From Erinaceus europaeus (lineage: Eukaryota; Chordata; Mammalia; Eulipotyphla; Erinaceidae), in contig NW_026647565.1 in the NCBI RefSeq assembly GCF_950295315.1, forward strand, positions 17,277 to 81,276: a stretch of 64,000 bases of DNA. The letters are read 5' to 3'. Positions 23,655-35,192 of the stretch are shown here, piece after piece. The notes beneath the pieces are model-generated. The model did not search any database and had not been told where the DNA came from. It was given only the letters and a program-made list of their open reading frames with translations. The translations under genes and the position numbers were made by a program. Position 1 is the stretch's first letter. Each line of letters opens with the position of its first letter.

Positions 23655-25855
23655 GCTTCAGCATAGTATTGGAAGTTCTTGCCATCACAATCAGGCAAGA
23701 GAAAGAAATCAAAAGAATACAAACTGGAAGGGAAGAAGTCAAGCTCTCACTATTTGCAGATGATATGATAGTATTCATAGAAAAATGCAGAGAATCTAGT
23801 GGAAAGATACTGGAAGTTATTAGGCAATATAGCAAGGTGTCAGGCTACAAAATCAGTGTACAAAAACCAGTGGCATTTCTTTATGCAAACACTAAATCTG
23901 AAGAAGAAGACATCCAGAAATCACTCCCATTCACTGTTGCAGCAAAATCAATAACATACATAGGAGTAAATCTGACCAATGAAGCGAAAGACTTGTATAC
24001 TGAAAACCATGAGCCTCTACTCAAGGAAATAAAAACTGATACCAAGAAATGGAAAGACATCCCATGCTCATGGATTGGAAGAATTAATATCATCAAAATG
24101 AATATTCTTCCCAGAGCCATATACAAATTTAATGCAATACTCATCAAAGTTCCACCAAGCTTCTTTAAGAGAATAGAACAAAAACTACAGTCATTTATCT
24201 GAAACCAGAAAACACTTAGAATCACCAAAATAATCTTGAGGAAAAGAAACAGAAATGGAGGCATCACACTAACAGATCTCAAATTACATTATAAGGCCAT
24301 CACAATCAAAACAGTCTGGTACTGGAACAAAAATAGCTACAATGACCAGTGAAACAGAATGGAAAGCCCAGAACTAAAGCCCTGTTGTTAAAATTCGGAG
24401 GCTTTAGCTGGCCGGGCTAGCTTCATGGGTGGGTAACAGAGACGACCAGAGACATACGGCTGGGCAGGGAAGCTGTATTTCTTTATTCAGGAACAACGAT
24501 TCATAAACAAAACCAAACTAATCACCAAACAGAACTCTGCTGCCTCTTTGCCCCAGCGGCAGCGCAAGCACTCTCTCTTACTCTCGAACTCTGGAACTCT
24601 CCCACTCTCACACTCTGGAACTCTGTCGGGGTTCCTAGGAGCGGGGCCAAGCAGGCCCGCGAAACTAACAGGACTGATCCAATTCTCTTAGCGCGGGAGA
24701 GCTAAAACAAACCAATGTAAAGCATACAACAAACCCCCACACCTATGGACATCTAATCTTTGAAAAGGGGGCCCACAGTATTAAATGGAGGAAGAAGGCA
24801 CTCTTCAATAAATGGTGTCTGGAAAACTGGGTTGAAACATGCAGATGAATGAAACTGAACCACTTTATCTCACCAGAAACAAAAGTCAACTCCAAATTGA
24901 TCAAGGACATGAATGATCAAGGACCTGAATTTTAGACCAGAAACTATTAAATACTTAGAGGAAAACACTGGTGGAACACTTTCCCACCTAAACCTCAAGG
25001 ACATCTTTGATGATACAAACCCAATTGCAAGGAAGACTAAAACAAAAACAAATCAATGGGACTACATCAAATTGAAAAGCTTCTGCACAGCCAAAAAAAC
25101 CATCACACAAACAACGAGGCCCCTCACAGAATGGAAGACCTTCATATGCCATACATCAGACAAGAGACTAATAGCCAAAATATGTGAAGAGCTCAGCAAA
25201 CTTAGCAACAGAAATGCAAATGACCCCATCTATAAATGGGCAGAGGATATGAACAGAACATTCACTCTGTACATAAAATACCCAAAGGGCTAATAAACAC
25301 TTGAAAAATTCCTCCAGGTCACTGATTGTCATAGAAATGCAAATAAAAACAACATTGAGATACCACCTCACTCCTGTGAGAATGGTATAAATCAAAAAGG
25401 ACAGGAGCAACAAATGCTGGGGAGGTTGTTGGGACAAAGGAACACTCTTACACTGCTGGTGGAAATGTAAATTGGTCCAGCCTCTGTGGAAAACATTCTG
25501 GAGAACTCTCACAAGGCTAGACATGGACCTTCCATATGACTAAGTAATTTCTCTCCTAGAGATATACCCCAAGGACTCCATAACACCGAACCAAAAAGAT
25601 ACATAAACACTTTATTTTCATAGCAGCACAATTCATAATATCTAAAACCTGGAAGCAACCCAGGTGCCCATAAACAGAAGAATGGCTGAGAAAGCTGTGG
25701 TATCCACAATGGAATCCCATGCAGCTATGAAGAACAATGAACCCACTTTCTCTGACCCATCTTGGATGGAGCTAGGAGGAATTAAATTTAAGTGAGTTAA
25801 GTCAGAAAGACAAAGACAAGTATGGGATGATCCCCTCATAAACAGAAGTTGAGAA
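23655..25855 (+). pseudogene. L1 ORF2p C-terminal part, broken
   Basis: The open segment at 23642-24202 has the RT palm block [13 protein letters not shown] and the following thumb region ([20 protein letters not shown]). After a stop at 24200-24202 the frame is lost, then cut by a solo LTR. A later segment (24913-25293) matches the region before the Cys-rich C-terminus. The Cys-rich block itself is at 25400-25470 in another frame. N-terminal endonuclease and the first RT blocks are absent through 5' truncation. Confidence 0.85.
24383..24731 (-). mobile_element. Solo LTR inside L1 ORF2, minus strand
   Basis: On the minus strand it starts TGTTGTATGCTTTACATTGG and ends in CA. The flanks AAGCCC (24377-24382) and AACCCC (24732-24737) form a 6-bp duplication with one change; removal restores alignment with the L1 at 16500. 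Minus-strand AATAAA is at 24482-24487, followed by a GTCTCTGGTCGTCTCTG block close to the U5 of the LTRs at 9256 and 44502. Internal sequence is gone. Confidence 0.88.
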
Positions 25856-26814
25856 AGAAGAACATAAAGGGAAATACAAAGCAGGATTTGACTGAATTTG
25901 GAGTAGGGCACAAAAGTAAAAACCATGGAGTGAGGGTGAGGGTGGATGTTTGGCTTCACAGGGTGCGGAGTGGGTAGGTGGAGGGGGGAGGATGGGATGG
26001 AACACAGTTTTTTGGTGGTGGGAATGGTGTTTATGTAAAATAACTGTACATAACTGTAGTTATATAAATCACTATTTAATTAATATGAAAGGGGAAAAAT
26101 TCATTGAATGTCTCAAATTTTTAAATGCACAGACCATAGGCTGAGTCTTTGAAATGTTGACTCTCTTAAAAGCTTAGACCTGAGAGAACAGAAGCAACTG
26201 GTGGCATTACTCTGAAAGACACAGCTATATATATATATATAATGTCAAAGGACATAAATTATGGTGATGTTGTGTATGATAGAGCTAATCCTAACAAGGG
26301 GATTTTCAAAGTCAACCCAACTGCCAAATGATTTGATTACAGCAATAACTCTCTATTGCCTTCTTAAACCCTAAGACAGCAGGAACCTCCCACTTCCTCT
26401 ATAGAGCCTATATTTCCCCCAGTCCTGGAACCTCTAGGGTGGGGTTCACTTTCCTGCATGCTTCTCTTATTCATACCAAATGATATTACATCTACTTATC
26501 CCTACCTAATCAACACAATGGGTACCACCTTGGCAGGCATGCTTCACTTCAGACTGTGTCCAGAGAGGTCAGTCATGGAATGTCAACCCTTCAGCCTCAT
26601 TACTCAGGTGAGCACACCTTTCCTTTCATAGGGTCTCTAATTCCATTTCAGGTGGTACACTTCCTAACAAAGTCCCAAAACCTAGACATAGACCAGATGC
26701 CATGAGATAGGGCATATGTTCACATGTATCCATAAATTAGGACAAAATATATACCTGAAAGCAAAAGTGTACAATAGTCTGCAGTGAGTCAATATATGCA
26801 GCAAGCAAGTAGAA

Positions 26815-26872
26815 AGACCTAAAAAGACCTAAAAAGACCTAAAAAGACACCAGAAAGACCTAAAAAGACACC
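26815..26872 (+). repeat. Short tandem repeat, 11-mer
   Basis: Several copies of AAAGACCTAAA in tandem within the L1 3'UTR; the copy at 4591 has a single AAAGACCCAAAAAGACACC unit here, so the array is local. Confidence 0.8.
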
Positions 26873-27739
26873 ATCTAATGAAATAGTTTCTACTTAGACC
26901 TAGATCCCCTCCTCACCTGTTTTCTATTATACTTCCCTCAGTCACTCAAAAGTTAACCTTATCAAAGTAAGGACTGCAAATGCTGAATAAGGGCAAGAGA
27001 CTGGCATACTTTAAGGATGACTCTTTAGTCACTATCAGGCCACCCCATCAGCTGGGGCCCTAGTAGGGGAGTCCTGAGATTCCCAAATAGATATGATGGG
27101 CCTAGACCTCGAATAGATCCCTCTCTCCTTTGTTACTGGTCATCTCTATCAGGAACAGCACAACAGAACCTGTTGTGGGCCCCCATAGGACCTTTGCCCT
27201 CAATGTGGACCAACAATGGTAGAGAATGTTCCATCCTCTGAAGGGAGGCTGGACAACATACTCTATCATCAACCTGAGGAAGATGAGTCCTGAAATTGGG
27301 GCAGCTTGGAACATTCCTACTTATGACCACAAAATGTGAGCTCACATCTAAAAGGATGCAGCTGAATATGGACCCCAAATCATATCAAATCTATGGGGTT
27401 TATAGTCAACAGTATGTATACACCTATCCCATATTTGGGAGCTATTGTCTACCCTAATCCATCTTTCTGGTCCTTTTTGCAGACATGATATTATCTCCTC
27501 ATATAATAACTTGGATCCACCAGCATATCAGTTGTCAGGCTCAAAAAAAAAAAACAACCCCAAAACAAAAAAAAACTAGTATAGTCATGGGCCCTTTGTA
27601 ATATAACTAAAATAGGCTTACTGACTATCTACAAAACTGAGACCCTCAGAACTTCATCTGCACTATTCCAGCCTTTAGGTTCATGAATAGTCAACAATTT
27701 GTTTGGATTTATATATTAAATCTTCTTTTAGTCACCAAG

Positions 27740-27931
27740 TGGGATGCATTGGATCCACCTTCTCGTGGTGCATCCCGTGAGTACCCATTTATTGGGGAAA
27801 CTGACGATCCTTCCTAGCCAACTGAATCCACATGGATCCCAGTCACTTTCAAAGCCAGGAACAAGCAGACATCAGGCTCAGCCTGACGCTATTGACTGGC
27901 TACGGAAGAAGGGCAAACGCTAGAAGAAGAA
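27740..27931. mobile_element. Unidentified 192-bp insert in L1 3'UTR
   Basis: Absent from the other copies of this L1 3'UTR. Flanked by GTCACCAAG (27731-27739) and GCCACCAAG (27932-27940), an 8/9 match compatible with a target-site duplication. The left part can fold: GGGATGCA pairs with TGCATCCC, with an inner CCAC/GTGG. The right end is purine-rich (AGAAGAAGAA). It is richer in GC and CpG than its host. Not a recognised SINE, snRNA or LTR. Confidence 0.6.
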
Positions 27932-28290
27932 GCCACCAAGTTCCAGATGCTACCATGATGACAACCAGACTTCCCTGGGCAGATGACCCCACCAATGTGT
28001 CCTGAAGCCTCACTTCCCCAGAGACCGGCCCCACTAGGGAAAGAGAGAGGCAGGCTGGGAGTATGGATCAACCTGCCAATGCCCATGTTCAGCAGGGTAG
28101 AAATTACAGAAGAGAGACTATCAACCTTTTGCACCCCACAATGACCTCATGTTTACACTCCTAGAGGGTTAAAGAATAGGAAAGCTATCAGGGGAGGGAA
28201 TGGGCTACAGAGTTCTGTTGGTGGGAATTGTGTGGAGTTGTACCCCACATATCCTGTGGTTTTTGTTAGTGTTTCCTTTTTATAAATAAA

Positions 28291-28712
28291 CTTTTTTTTA
28301 AATAAGCTTTAGTAGCACTAGTAATCCCATCTCTGTGTGTCCATCAGGCAGGCAGAGCTCCAGAACAGCATTATCTGGCTCACTGTGTGCTTTCCATAGG
28401 TTGATAAATGCACAAGGATTCCTTTCTCATAGAAGGACTTCCACTCAACTGAACCTGACCAGAAACAAATCTACTGATAAAACCTATTTCCAGTTTTTAA
28501 TTACCAAAAGGTCATTTTTCTATAATATTTTACTTTACAAAGACAGTATTTTAAATGTACTCAAATCAGATGACCCAATCCTATAAACCTAGATACAGCA
28601 ATACTACAATGTCTGACAGAATCTGATATTTCTTAGCTTTAAAAATGTGTGGGTTTCACTATATATACCTGCCAGCATGCTTTAAGAAACTTGATTGTGA
28701 CTGAGCTTCAAA
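28291..28712. other. Unclassified sequence
   Basis: Nothing recognised between the L1 tail and the next L1 3'UTR. The frame at 28335-28586 has no recognisable motif. Confidence 0.3.
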
Positions 28713-28788
28713 TATTGCACCAAAGTGAAAACAAAACAAAACAAAACAAAAAACTCTGGTAGGTGGGGGTGGGCAAAGGTAAATTTTC
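28713..28788 (+). mobile_element. Left part of an older L1 3'UTR (host of the next L1)
   Basis: ATTGCACCAAAGTGAAAAC corresponds to the start of the L1 3'UTR. It continues at 33950 after the younger minus-strand insertion. The last 14 bases (28775-28788) are one copy of the target-site duplication. Confidence 0.7.
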
Positions 28789-30140
28789 TTTTTTTTTTAA
28801 AATTTTTTTATTTAATAAAGGATTAATTAACAAAACCATAGGGTAGGAGGGGTACAATCATACAATTCCCACTACCCAATCTCCATTTCCCACCCCCTCC
28901 CCTGATAGCTTTCCTATTCTCTATCCCTCTGGGAGCATGGAACCAGGGTCATTGTGGGTTGCAGAAGGTAGAAGGTCTGGCTTCTGTAACTGCTTCCATG
29001 CTGAACATGGGCGTTGACTGGTCAGTCCATACTCCCAGTCTGCCTCTCTCTTTCCCTAGTAGGGTGTGTCTCTGGGGAAGCGGAGCTCCAGGACACATTG
29101 GTGGGGTCTTCAGTCCAGGGATGCCTGGCTGGCATCCTGATGACATCTGGAAACTGGTGACTGAAAAGAGAGTTAACAAACAAAGCCAAACAAATTGTTG
29201 AGCAATCATGGACCCAAAGCTTGGAATAGAGGAGAGGAAATATTAGGGGGGTACTCACTGCAAACTCTAGTGCACTTCTGCTTTCAGGCATATATTTTGC
29301 AGTAGTTTACAGATACATGTGAACATATGCTCTCTCTCACAGAAACTGGTGTATATCTAGGTTTTGGGACTTTGTTAGAAAGTGAACCACCTGAGATGAA
29401 ATTAGAGTATACTATGAAAGGAAAGGTCTCAACCAAGTAATGAAGTTGAAGGGTTGTCATTCCACACGTGAAGTCTCTGGACACAGTCTGAAGTGAAGCA
29501 TGTTGAGGTGGCAATCGTTGTGTTGGTTAGTTTGTGATCGGCAGACGCAATATTATTTGATATGGATTGGGAGAGGCATACGGGAAAGTGGGCCCTATCC
29601 AAGGATTCCAGGACTGGGGGAAGTAGGGGATCTATAGTGGAGATGTGAGGTTCCTGCTGTCTTAGGGTTCCAAAAGACAATCGATAGTTAATGTTATCAT
29701 CACATTATTTGGTAATTGGGTTAACTTTGAAAAGTCCTTTTATTAGGGTTTGCTGCACAGTACCCAGTATCTTGTATATAGCTGTGCTATTGGTTGCTTC
29801 TGATCTACTTGGTCTAGGCTTTTGAGAGAGTCTGCATATCAATTACACAGCCTATATATTGAAAACATTCAGTTTGTGTTTTGAAAAACTTTGAGATTTA
29901 CAATTAATTTCCCCCTCTCGTATTAATTAAGTAGTGATTTATATGACTACATTTTACTAGGAGTGTACATAAACACCATTACCATCACCAAAAGACTGTG
30001 ACCCATCCCTCCCACCCACTTCTACCCCCCACTGTCCCAGGAAGCTGCATGTCCACCCCTCACCACAGGGATTTTACTTTGGTGCCCTACTTACAATTTG
30101 GTCAGGTCCTGCTTTTAGTTTCCCTTTCAGATCTTCTTAC

Positions 30141-30759
30141 TCAACTTCCGTTGATGAGTGGGATCATCCCATACTCATCTTTACCTTTCTGACTTAGCTC
30201 ACTTAACATAATTCCTTCTAGCTCTGTCCAAGATCGGTCAGCGAAGGTGGGTTCATTTTTCTTGATAGCTGTATAGTATTCCATTGTGTATATATACCAC
30301 AGCTTTCTCAGCCACTCATCTGGTGTTGGGCACCTGGGTTGCTTCCAGGTTTTAGCTATTATGAATTGTGCTGCTATGAACATAGGAGTACACACCTCTT
30401 TTTGGTTGGGTGTTATGGAGTCCTTGGGGTATAACCCCAGGAGAGGAATTACTGGATCATATGGAAGGTCCATGTCTAGCCTTCTGAGAGTTTTCCAGAC
30501 TGCTCTCCACAGAGGCTGTACCAATTTACATTCCCACCAGCAATGTAAAAGGGTTCCTCTGTCCCCACATCCTCTCCAGCATTTGTTGCTGCTGTCCTTT
30601 TTGATGTATGCCATTCTTACAGGAGTGAGGTGGTATCTTAGTGTTGTCTTAATTTGCATTTCTCTGACAATCAGTGACCTAAGCAGTTTTTCATATGTTT
30701 GTTAGCCTTTTGGATCTCCTCTGAGGTGAATGTTTTGTTCATATCTTCTGCCCATATTT
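30141..30759 (-). pseudogene. L1 ORF2p C-terminal fragment
   Basis: An open frame of 172 codons (30659-30141) keeps the Cys-rich motif [19 protein letters not shown] and the terminal segment [13 protein letters not shown], in line with the other copies. Upstream text (AEDMNKTF equivalent) continues to 30759, where the inserted L1 tail begins. The C-terminal domain is required for ORF2p RNA binding in studied L1s; here it has no upstream RT. Confidence 0.85.
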
Positions 30760-31137
30760 CTTTTTTTTTTTAAATTTTTTATTTAAGAAAGGATTAATGA
30801 ACAAAAACATAAGGTAGGAGGGGTACAACTCCACACAATTCCCACCACCCAATCTCCATAACCCACCCCCTCCCATGATAGCTTTCCCATTCTCTAGCCC
30901 TCTGGGAGCATGGACCCAGGGTCGTTGAGGGTTGCAGAAGGTAGAAGGTCTGGCTTCTGTAATTGCTTCCCCGCTGAACATGGGCGTTGACTGGTCGGTC
31001 CATACTCCCAGTCTGCCTCTCTCTTTCCCTAGTAAGGTATGTCTCTGGGAAGCTGAGCTCCAGAACACATTGGTGGGGTCTTCAGTCCAGAGATGCCTGG
31101 CCAGCATCCTGGTGGCATCTGGAACCTGGTGATTGAA
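30760..31137 (-). mobile_element. L1 3'-end fragment replacing the ORF2 core
   Basis: T-run at 30761-30771 on plus (poly(A) on minus), then TTTATTTAAGAAAGGATTAA and a 3'UTR close to 28800-29150. It ends at 31137 next to endonuclease text. No target-site duplication is visible. About 2.7 kb of ORF2 present in the copy at 13792 (from about 14340 to 17000) is missing at this place. Confidence 0.9.
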
Positions 31138-31684
31138 AAGAGAATGAAAATGTCCAAGAGGTCTAGTCTGTCAATCTCTTCATTCAATTCTCTTGTATCT
31201 TTATTGGTTCTCTGCTTTGTTGATCTGTCTAAGTGTGAGAGTGGGGTATTGAAGTCTCCCGCTATTATTGCGTTACTGTTGATGTATTTTTGAAATTCCT
31301 TCAGTAAGTGCTTGATGTATTTAGATGGTCCCTCATTGGGTGCATAGATGTTAATGATTGTTAAGTCTTCTTGGCTGATTGATCCTCTAATCATTATGTA
31401 GTATCCTTGCCTATCTTTTATTACTTTATTTAATTTAAAATCTATCGTGTCTGAGATGAGAATGGCTGTTCCTGCCCTTTTTTGTGGTCCGTTAGCCTGT
31501 ATGATAGTTTTCCATCCTTTCACTTTAAGTCTGTGTTTATCTTGTTGTGACAGATGGAATTCTTGCAAGCAGCATATGGTTGGATTATGTTTTCTGATCC
31601 ATCCTCCCACTCTGTGCCTTTTGATGGGTGATTTAAGCCATTGACATTTATTGATATTATGGATTTAATGTATTGTAGTGCCAT
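31138..31684 (-). pseudogene. L1 ORF2p endonuclease domain, 3' lost
   Basis: From the start at 31684 the AP-like endonuclease can be followed (GGWIRKHNPTICCLQE, INIYAPNEGPSKYI, AGDFNTPLSHLDRS) to RLDLLDIF, where it runs into unrelated 3'UTR sequence. A 1-nt deletion near 31635 shifts the first part of the frame. The conserved SDH motif seen in the copy at 14478 is beyond the break. Confidence 0.9.
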
Positions 31685-31738
31685 GCCAGTATTATAGTGA
31701 AGTTCTTGTTTATAAGAAGTCTTTTAGAACCTCTTTCA

Positions 31739-32617
31739 GGGCTGGTTTGGTGATGGTTGCCTCCTTTAACTGTTCTTTGTCTAAGAAGATTTTGATCCCT
31801 CCATCTAGTTTGAATGAAATTCTAGCAGGATATATTTTCCTTGGTTGAAACCCTTTTTCATTCAGGGCTCGATAGGTATCTTGCCATTCTCTTCTAGCTT
31901 TTAGAGTTTGAGTGGAGAAATCTTCAGATAATCTTATGGGTTTTCCCTGTATGTGACTTTTTGTTTCTCTCTTGCAGCCTTTAGGATCCTTTCTTTATCC
32001 TTACTTCTTCTCATTGTGACTATGATGTGTCTTGGTGTCTTCAGGTCTGGGTTGATTCTGTTTGGTACTCTCTGGGCCTCTTGAATCTTGATGTCCTTTC
32101 TGTTATTCAGGTCTGGGAAGTTTTCTTCTATTATTTCCTCTAGAATGTTTGCTTCCCCTTCCTCTTTCTTCCTCTGGCAGGCCAATTATGCAAATGTTAC
32201 TTCTTTTGAGATCATCCCATATGTCTCTGTTGTTGTTTTCAGTGTCTCTCAATCTCTTTTTAAGCTCTTTCACCTCTTTCTTAGTTTTCTCTAACTCATC
32301 CTCTGTCTGACTAATTCTGTTTTCTGCTTCTGTTAGTCTGCTTTCCCTTGCCTCATCTTCTTTCTTCATTACAGCTATTTCAGCTTTCAGTTCTCTATTG
32401 CCTCAAGATGATCAGTATTTTCTTTGGGGGTCTCAACTGTTGTTTCCCTCATACTGCCATTCCTTTCCTCCAATGTTTTCATTTCTGTGATTATTAAGTT
32501 TATTATTGCTTGCATACTTTTCTTATCTATGGTTACTTCTGACTGATTTGTAGTTTCTTCTGGGCTCTTGTCTTCATTCATTGGAATAGCAGTTTTATTT
32601 GTTTTTGATCTACCCAT
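31739..32617 (-). pseudogene. L1 ORF1p, two frameshifts
   Basis: Same start as the copy at 12824. The frame is kept to about 32390, where a 1-nt deletion relative to the other copy shifts it; a second shift occurs near 32165. A Glu/Arg/Lys-rich heptad region with RLTEAENRISQTEDELEKT is the coiled coil. The last part, with PRHIIVTMRRSKDKERILK (32185-31934 frame), corresponds to the RNA-binding RRM/C-terminal region. Not functional as written. Confidence 0.9.
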
Positions 32618-33949
32618 TTTTTTTATTTATGTGTTTCTTTTTTTATGCTCTGTTGTTCCTCAGTTGTTGTGTCTTGAGCACAAGCCACACTTTACTAAAT
32701 ACTTTTATGACAATTGCACTCACCAACCTCAGGAGTTGCAGTAGCAACTGAAGCATGTATTGAAGCAGTTTAATCATTACCAGTTAGCCAAACAATTTCT
32801 CCAGTCCGTGAAAAAATAGTAACCAAATCCCAGTGAAGAAGAAAGAGAAAAGAAAGAAGGGATAGCAAGAAAAGACAGTTACGCAAATTTACTATCCACT
32901 GTATATTCTAGGGTTAACAAGAGGGGAAAGGGAACTAGAACAGAGATACACACATGGAGAGTCCACTCTGAGTCAGATTTATTCCCCAAAATAATTCACA
33001 AATTCAGAAAGGCAAAGAAGAAGGAAGGAAGAAGTGTATGACAAGATAAAAAAAAGAGAAAGAAAAAAAAAAGAAAAAAGAGACAAGTGAGAGAAAAGGG
33101 AAAAGATAAGAAAAAGTGCTGTAATTAAAGAGCAGTGAAAAGAAAGAAACAACCCTCAGGACTAGACAAGGATGGCTGAAATAGACAGTTATGCAAATCT
33201 ACTATCCACTGTATATTCTAGGGGTGTCTAAAGGAAGAAGGGAATTTGAGCAGAGACACTAGCAGTGAGAGTCCACACTGAGTCAGAATTCTTCCCCCAT
33301 ATAATTCCCAAATGTGTATCAGTAAATTCAAAAAAACACACTGTTTGGTGGTGTGGGGGCTGGGGCCTATGGCTTTGGAAGCTGTAGGATTAAGGAAGAA
33401 AGGATGACAGGAATGAGAAAAAGAAAAAAAATAAAGAGAGAGCGAGAAAAAAGAAAAAAAGAAAAGAAAAAGAACAGTCATAAAAGAGCAGTGAAAGGAA
33501 AGATTTATTTATTTATTTATTTTTAATTATTTAATTAGCTATGTGGGGTGAGGTGGGGGGGTTGGCTACTTAGAAAGAAAAAAAAGGCCAGAGGTTTCAG
33601 AAGGGTATAGACTTAGAATGAATGATACTCCCTGGTGGGACAGGAATTTGGTAAAGATAGAAGCTCAGCAGGGGAGCCTGCTAGGAGCTGGTCCCCAGGG
33701 ACTGGTTATGGGGGGGGGTGGCGAGGGGGAGGTGGTGTGCTTTATAATTAAATGGAAAAAAATTTTTCCCCCTTTTTTTCTACTCTATTTATTAACCCAA
33801 ATTAAGTTATAGTCACCTCCTTGGTGTAACTGCTAGGACCCCTTATTGACTGGCCTACTAAAGGCAGAAAATCCTACCGTTTCCAGAAGATGTGGTTAGA
33901 GCTCAAGCCACTAGCAGCTTCTCAGTCTGCCATCTTCCTGGAACCACCT
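32618..33949 (-). promoter_or_regulatory. L1 5'UTR with YY1-type start and tandem units
   Basis: 1.33 kb. Read on the minus strand it opens GGTTCCAGGAAGATGGCAG, holding AAGATGGC, the core of the YY1 site found at the start of primate L1 elements. Two related blocks follow, about 33500-33184 and 33140-32870, each with CACTGCTCTTT, a poly-pyrimidine tract, GAATTA, GACTCAG and the TACAGTGGATAGTA motif. The first has a perfect octamer (ATGCAAAT on plus, 33191-33198); in the second it is ACGCAAAT. This resembles monomer-type L1 promoters. Confidence 0.7.
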
Positions 33950-34215
33950 AAAGGTAAATTTTCATCTCCATTGTAGGAGGCCAGGGGTTGGGACAGAGAT
34001 ATTAGTTGTCAGGAATGGAGTCAATATATACTCCTTCTAACATATAGTCTTGTAAATCACTATTTAATTAATATGAGAGGGGAAAAATAGATTGCCTCAA
34101 GCTTTCAAATGCATAGATTTCAGTTCTGAGAATATATTCCTTCAATCTAAACCCTTAAGGTTTGGAATTAATAAACTGCTTAAATTATAACACTGGGCTA
34201 AAATCATTAATAGAT

Positions 34216-34430
34216 TTTAATTTTAAGTTTTTTATTATAAAAAAGGAAACACTAATAAAACCATAGGATAAGAAGGGTACAACTCCACACAATTCCTACC
34301 ACCAGAACTCCACATGCTATCCCCTTCCTTGATAGCTTTCCTAGTCTTTAATCCTCTGGGAGTATGGACCTAGGGTCATTGTGGGATGCAGAAGGTGTAA
34401 GGTTTGGCTTCTCTATAACTTTTTTCGAAA
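34216..34430 (-). mobile_element. L1 3'-end fragment, reverse
   Basis: T-rich edge, then AATAAAACCATAGGATAAG, CACACAATTCCTACCACC and TATGGACCTAGGGTCATTG, shared with 28800-28950 and 47680-47820. Confidence 0.8.
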
Positions 34431-34619
34431 TATTAAATCATCTATAATTTTAGACCAGGGATACCAGAGGCAACCGATTTTGTCAGTATATAAGGTACAG
34501 TTATTTGTAAATAACCTTAAATAAAAAATCATGATAAGGTCTATATGATACAGTAAATCCTAACCACAGGATTTTCAAAGTAAATGAATTTGGAAATAAC
34601 TTGGTTATAATAAAAATTT

Positions 34620-34910
34620 GGGGGGGCCAGGAGGTGGTATATTGGGTTAAGCACACAGTACAAAGCACAAAGACACACATAAGGATCCTGATTCAGGCCA
34701 GTAGCTCTCCACCTGTAGGGGGTTCATTTCACAAGCAATTAAGCAGGTCTGCAGTTGTCTGTCTTTCTCTCCCCTATCTCACTCTCCCTTCTCAACTTCT
34801 CTCTGTCTTATCCAATAAATAGTGAAAAATTAACAGCCTCCAAGAGCAATGGATTCGTAGTGCAGGCACTGAGCCCCAGTGATAACCCTGGGGGCAAATA
34901 ATAATTATTA
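34620..34910 (+). repeat. SINE, forward copy
   Basis: Head from GGCCAGGAGGTGGTATATTG, CACCTGTAGGGGGTTCATTT, CT-rich middle, TCTCTGTCTTATCCAATAAA, then a GATAACCCTGGGGGCAAATA module and an ATT-rich tail. Confidence 0.75.
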
Positions 34911-35192
34911 TTACTACTAGTAATGATTATTAATTATTACTAATAACAGATTATCTATTGTATCTTAAACTCTAAGACATCAAAGAACTTTCTCCATTAT
35001 CTGTAAAAGCCCACAACTCTCCCAGTCGTGGAACCTCTTGGCTCATTTTATTCATGCTTCTCTCAGTCCTCACCATTGGATACTGCCTCTGCTGATCTCA
35101 ACCAAATCAACACAACCAGTGGAACCTTGATATATTTCACTTTTGACTGTGTCCAGAGACACTAGACATGGAGTATCAGCCCTCCACCTCCG

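Larger units (their letters stand above)
23655..28290 (+). mobile_element. 5'-truncated L1 with long 3'UTR
   Basis: Starts within the ORF2 reverse transcriptase region (first matching text CATAGTATTGGAAGTTC), runs through the ORF2 end near 25855 and a 3'UTR of about 2.2 kb, to an A-rich end near 28290. Two later inserts interrupt it: a solo LTR (24383-24731) and a 192-bp insert (27740-27931). AAGCTT near both ends is a possible but weak target-site duplication. A 20-bp (TA)n run lies at 26221-26240. Confidence 0.9.
28789..33949 (-). mobile_element. L1 with own 5' end, 14-bp TSD and replaced ORF2 core
   Basis: Minus-strand L1. Poly(A) is at 28789 (T-run on plus) and the 5' end at 33949. AAAGGTAAATTTTC flanks it perfectly (28775-28788 and 33950-33963). 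Order from the 5' end: 5'UTR 33949-32618, ORF1 from 32617, ORF2 from 31684, then a jump at 31138 from the endonuclease domain into a 378-bp L1 3' end (31137-30760), then the ORF2 C-terminal part (30759-30141) and a 1.35-kb 3'UTR. It is incapable of autonomous movement now. Confidence 0.95.

Noticed and set aside
31093..31293. Fusion protein joining the endonuclease to a new tail (31029-31610, minus)
   Set aside because: The tail is L1 3'UTR read by chance beyond the junction at 31138; no sign of selection can be seen.
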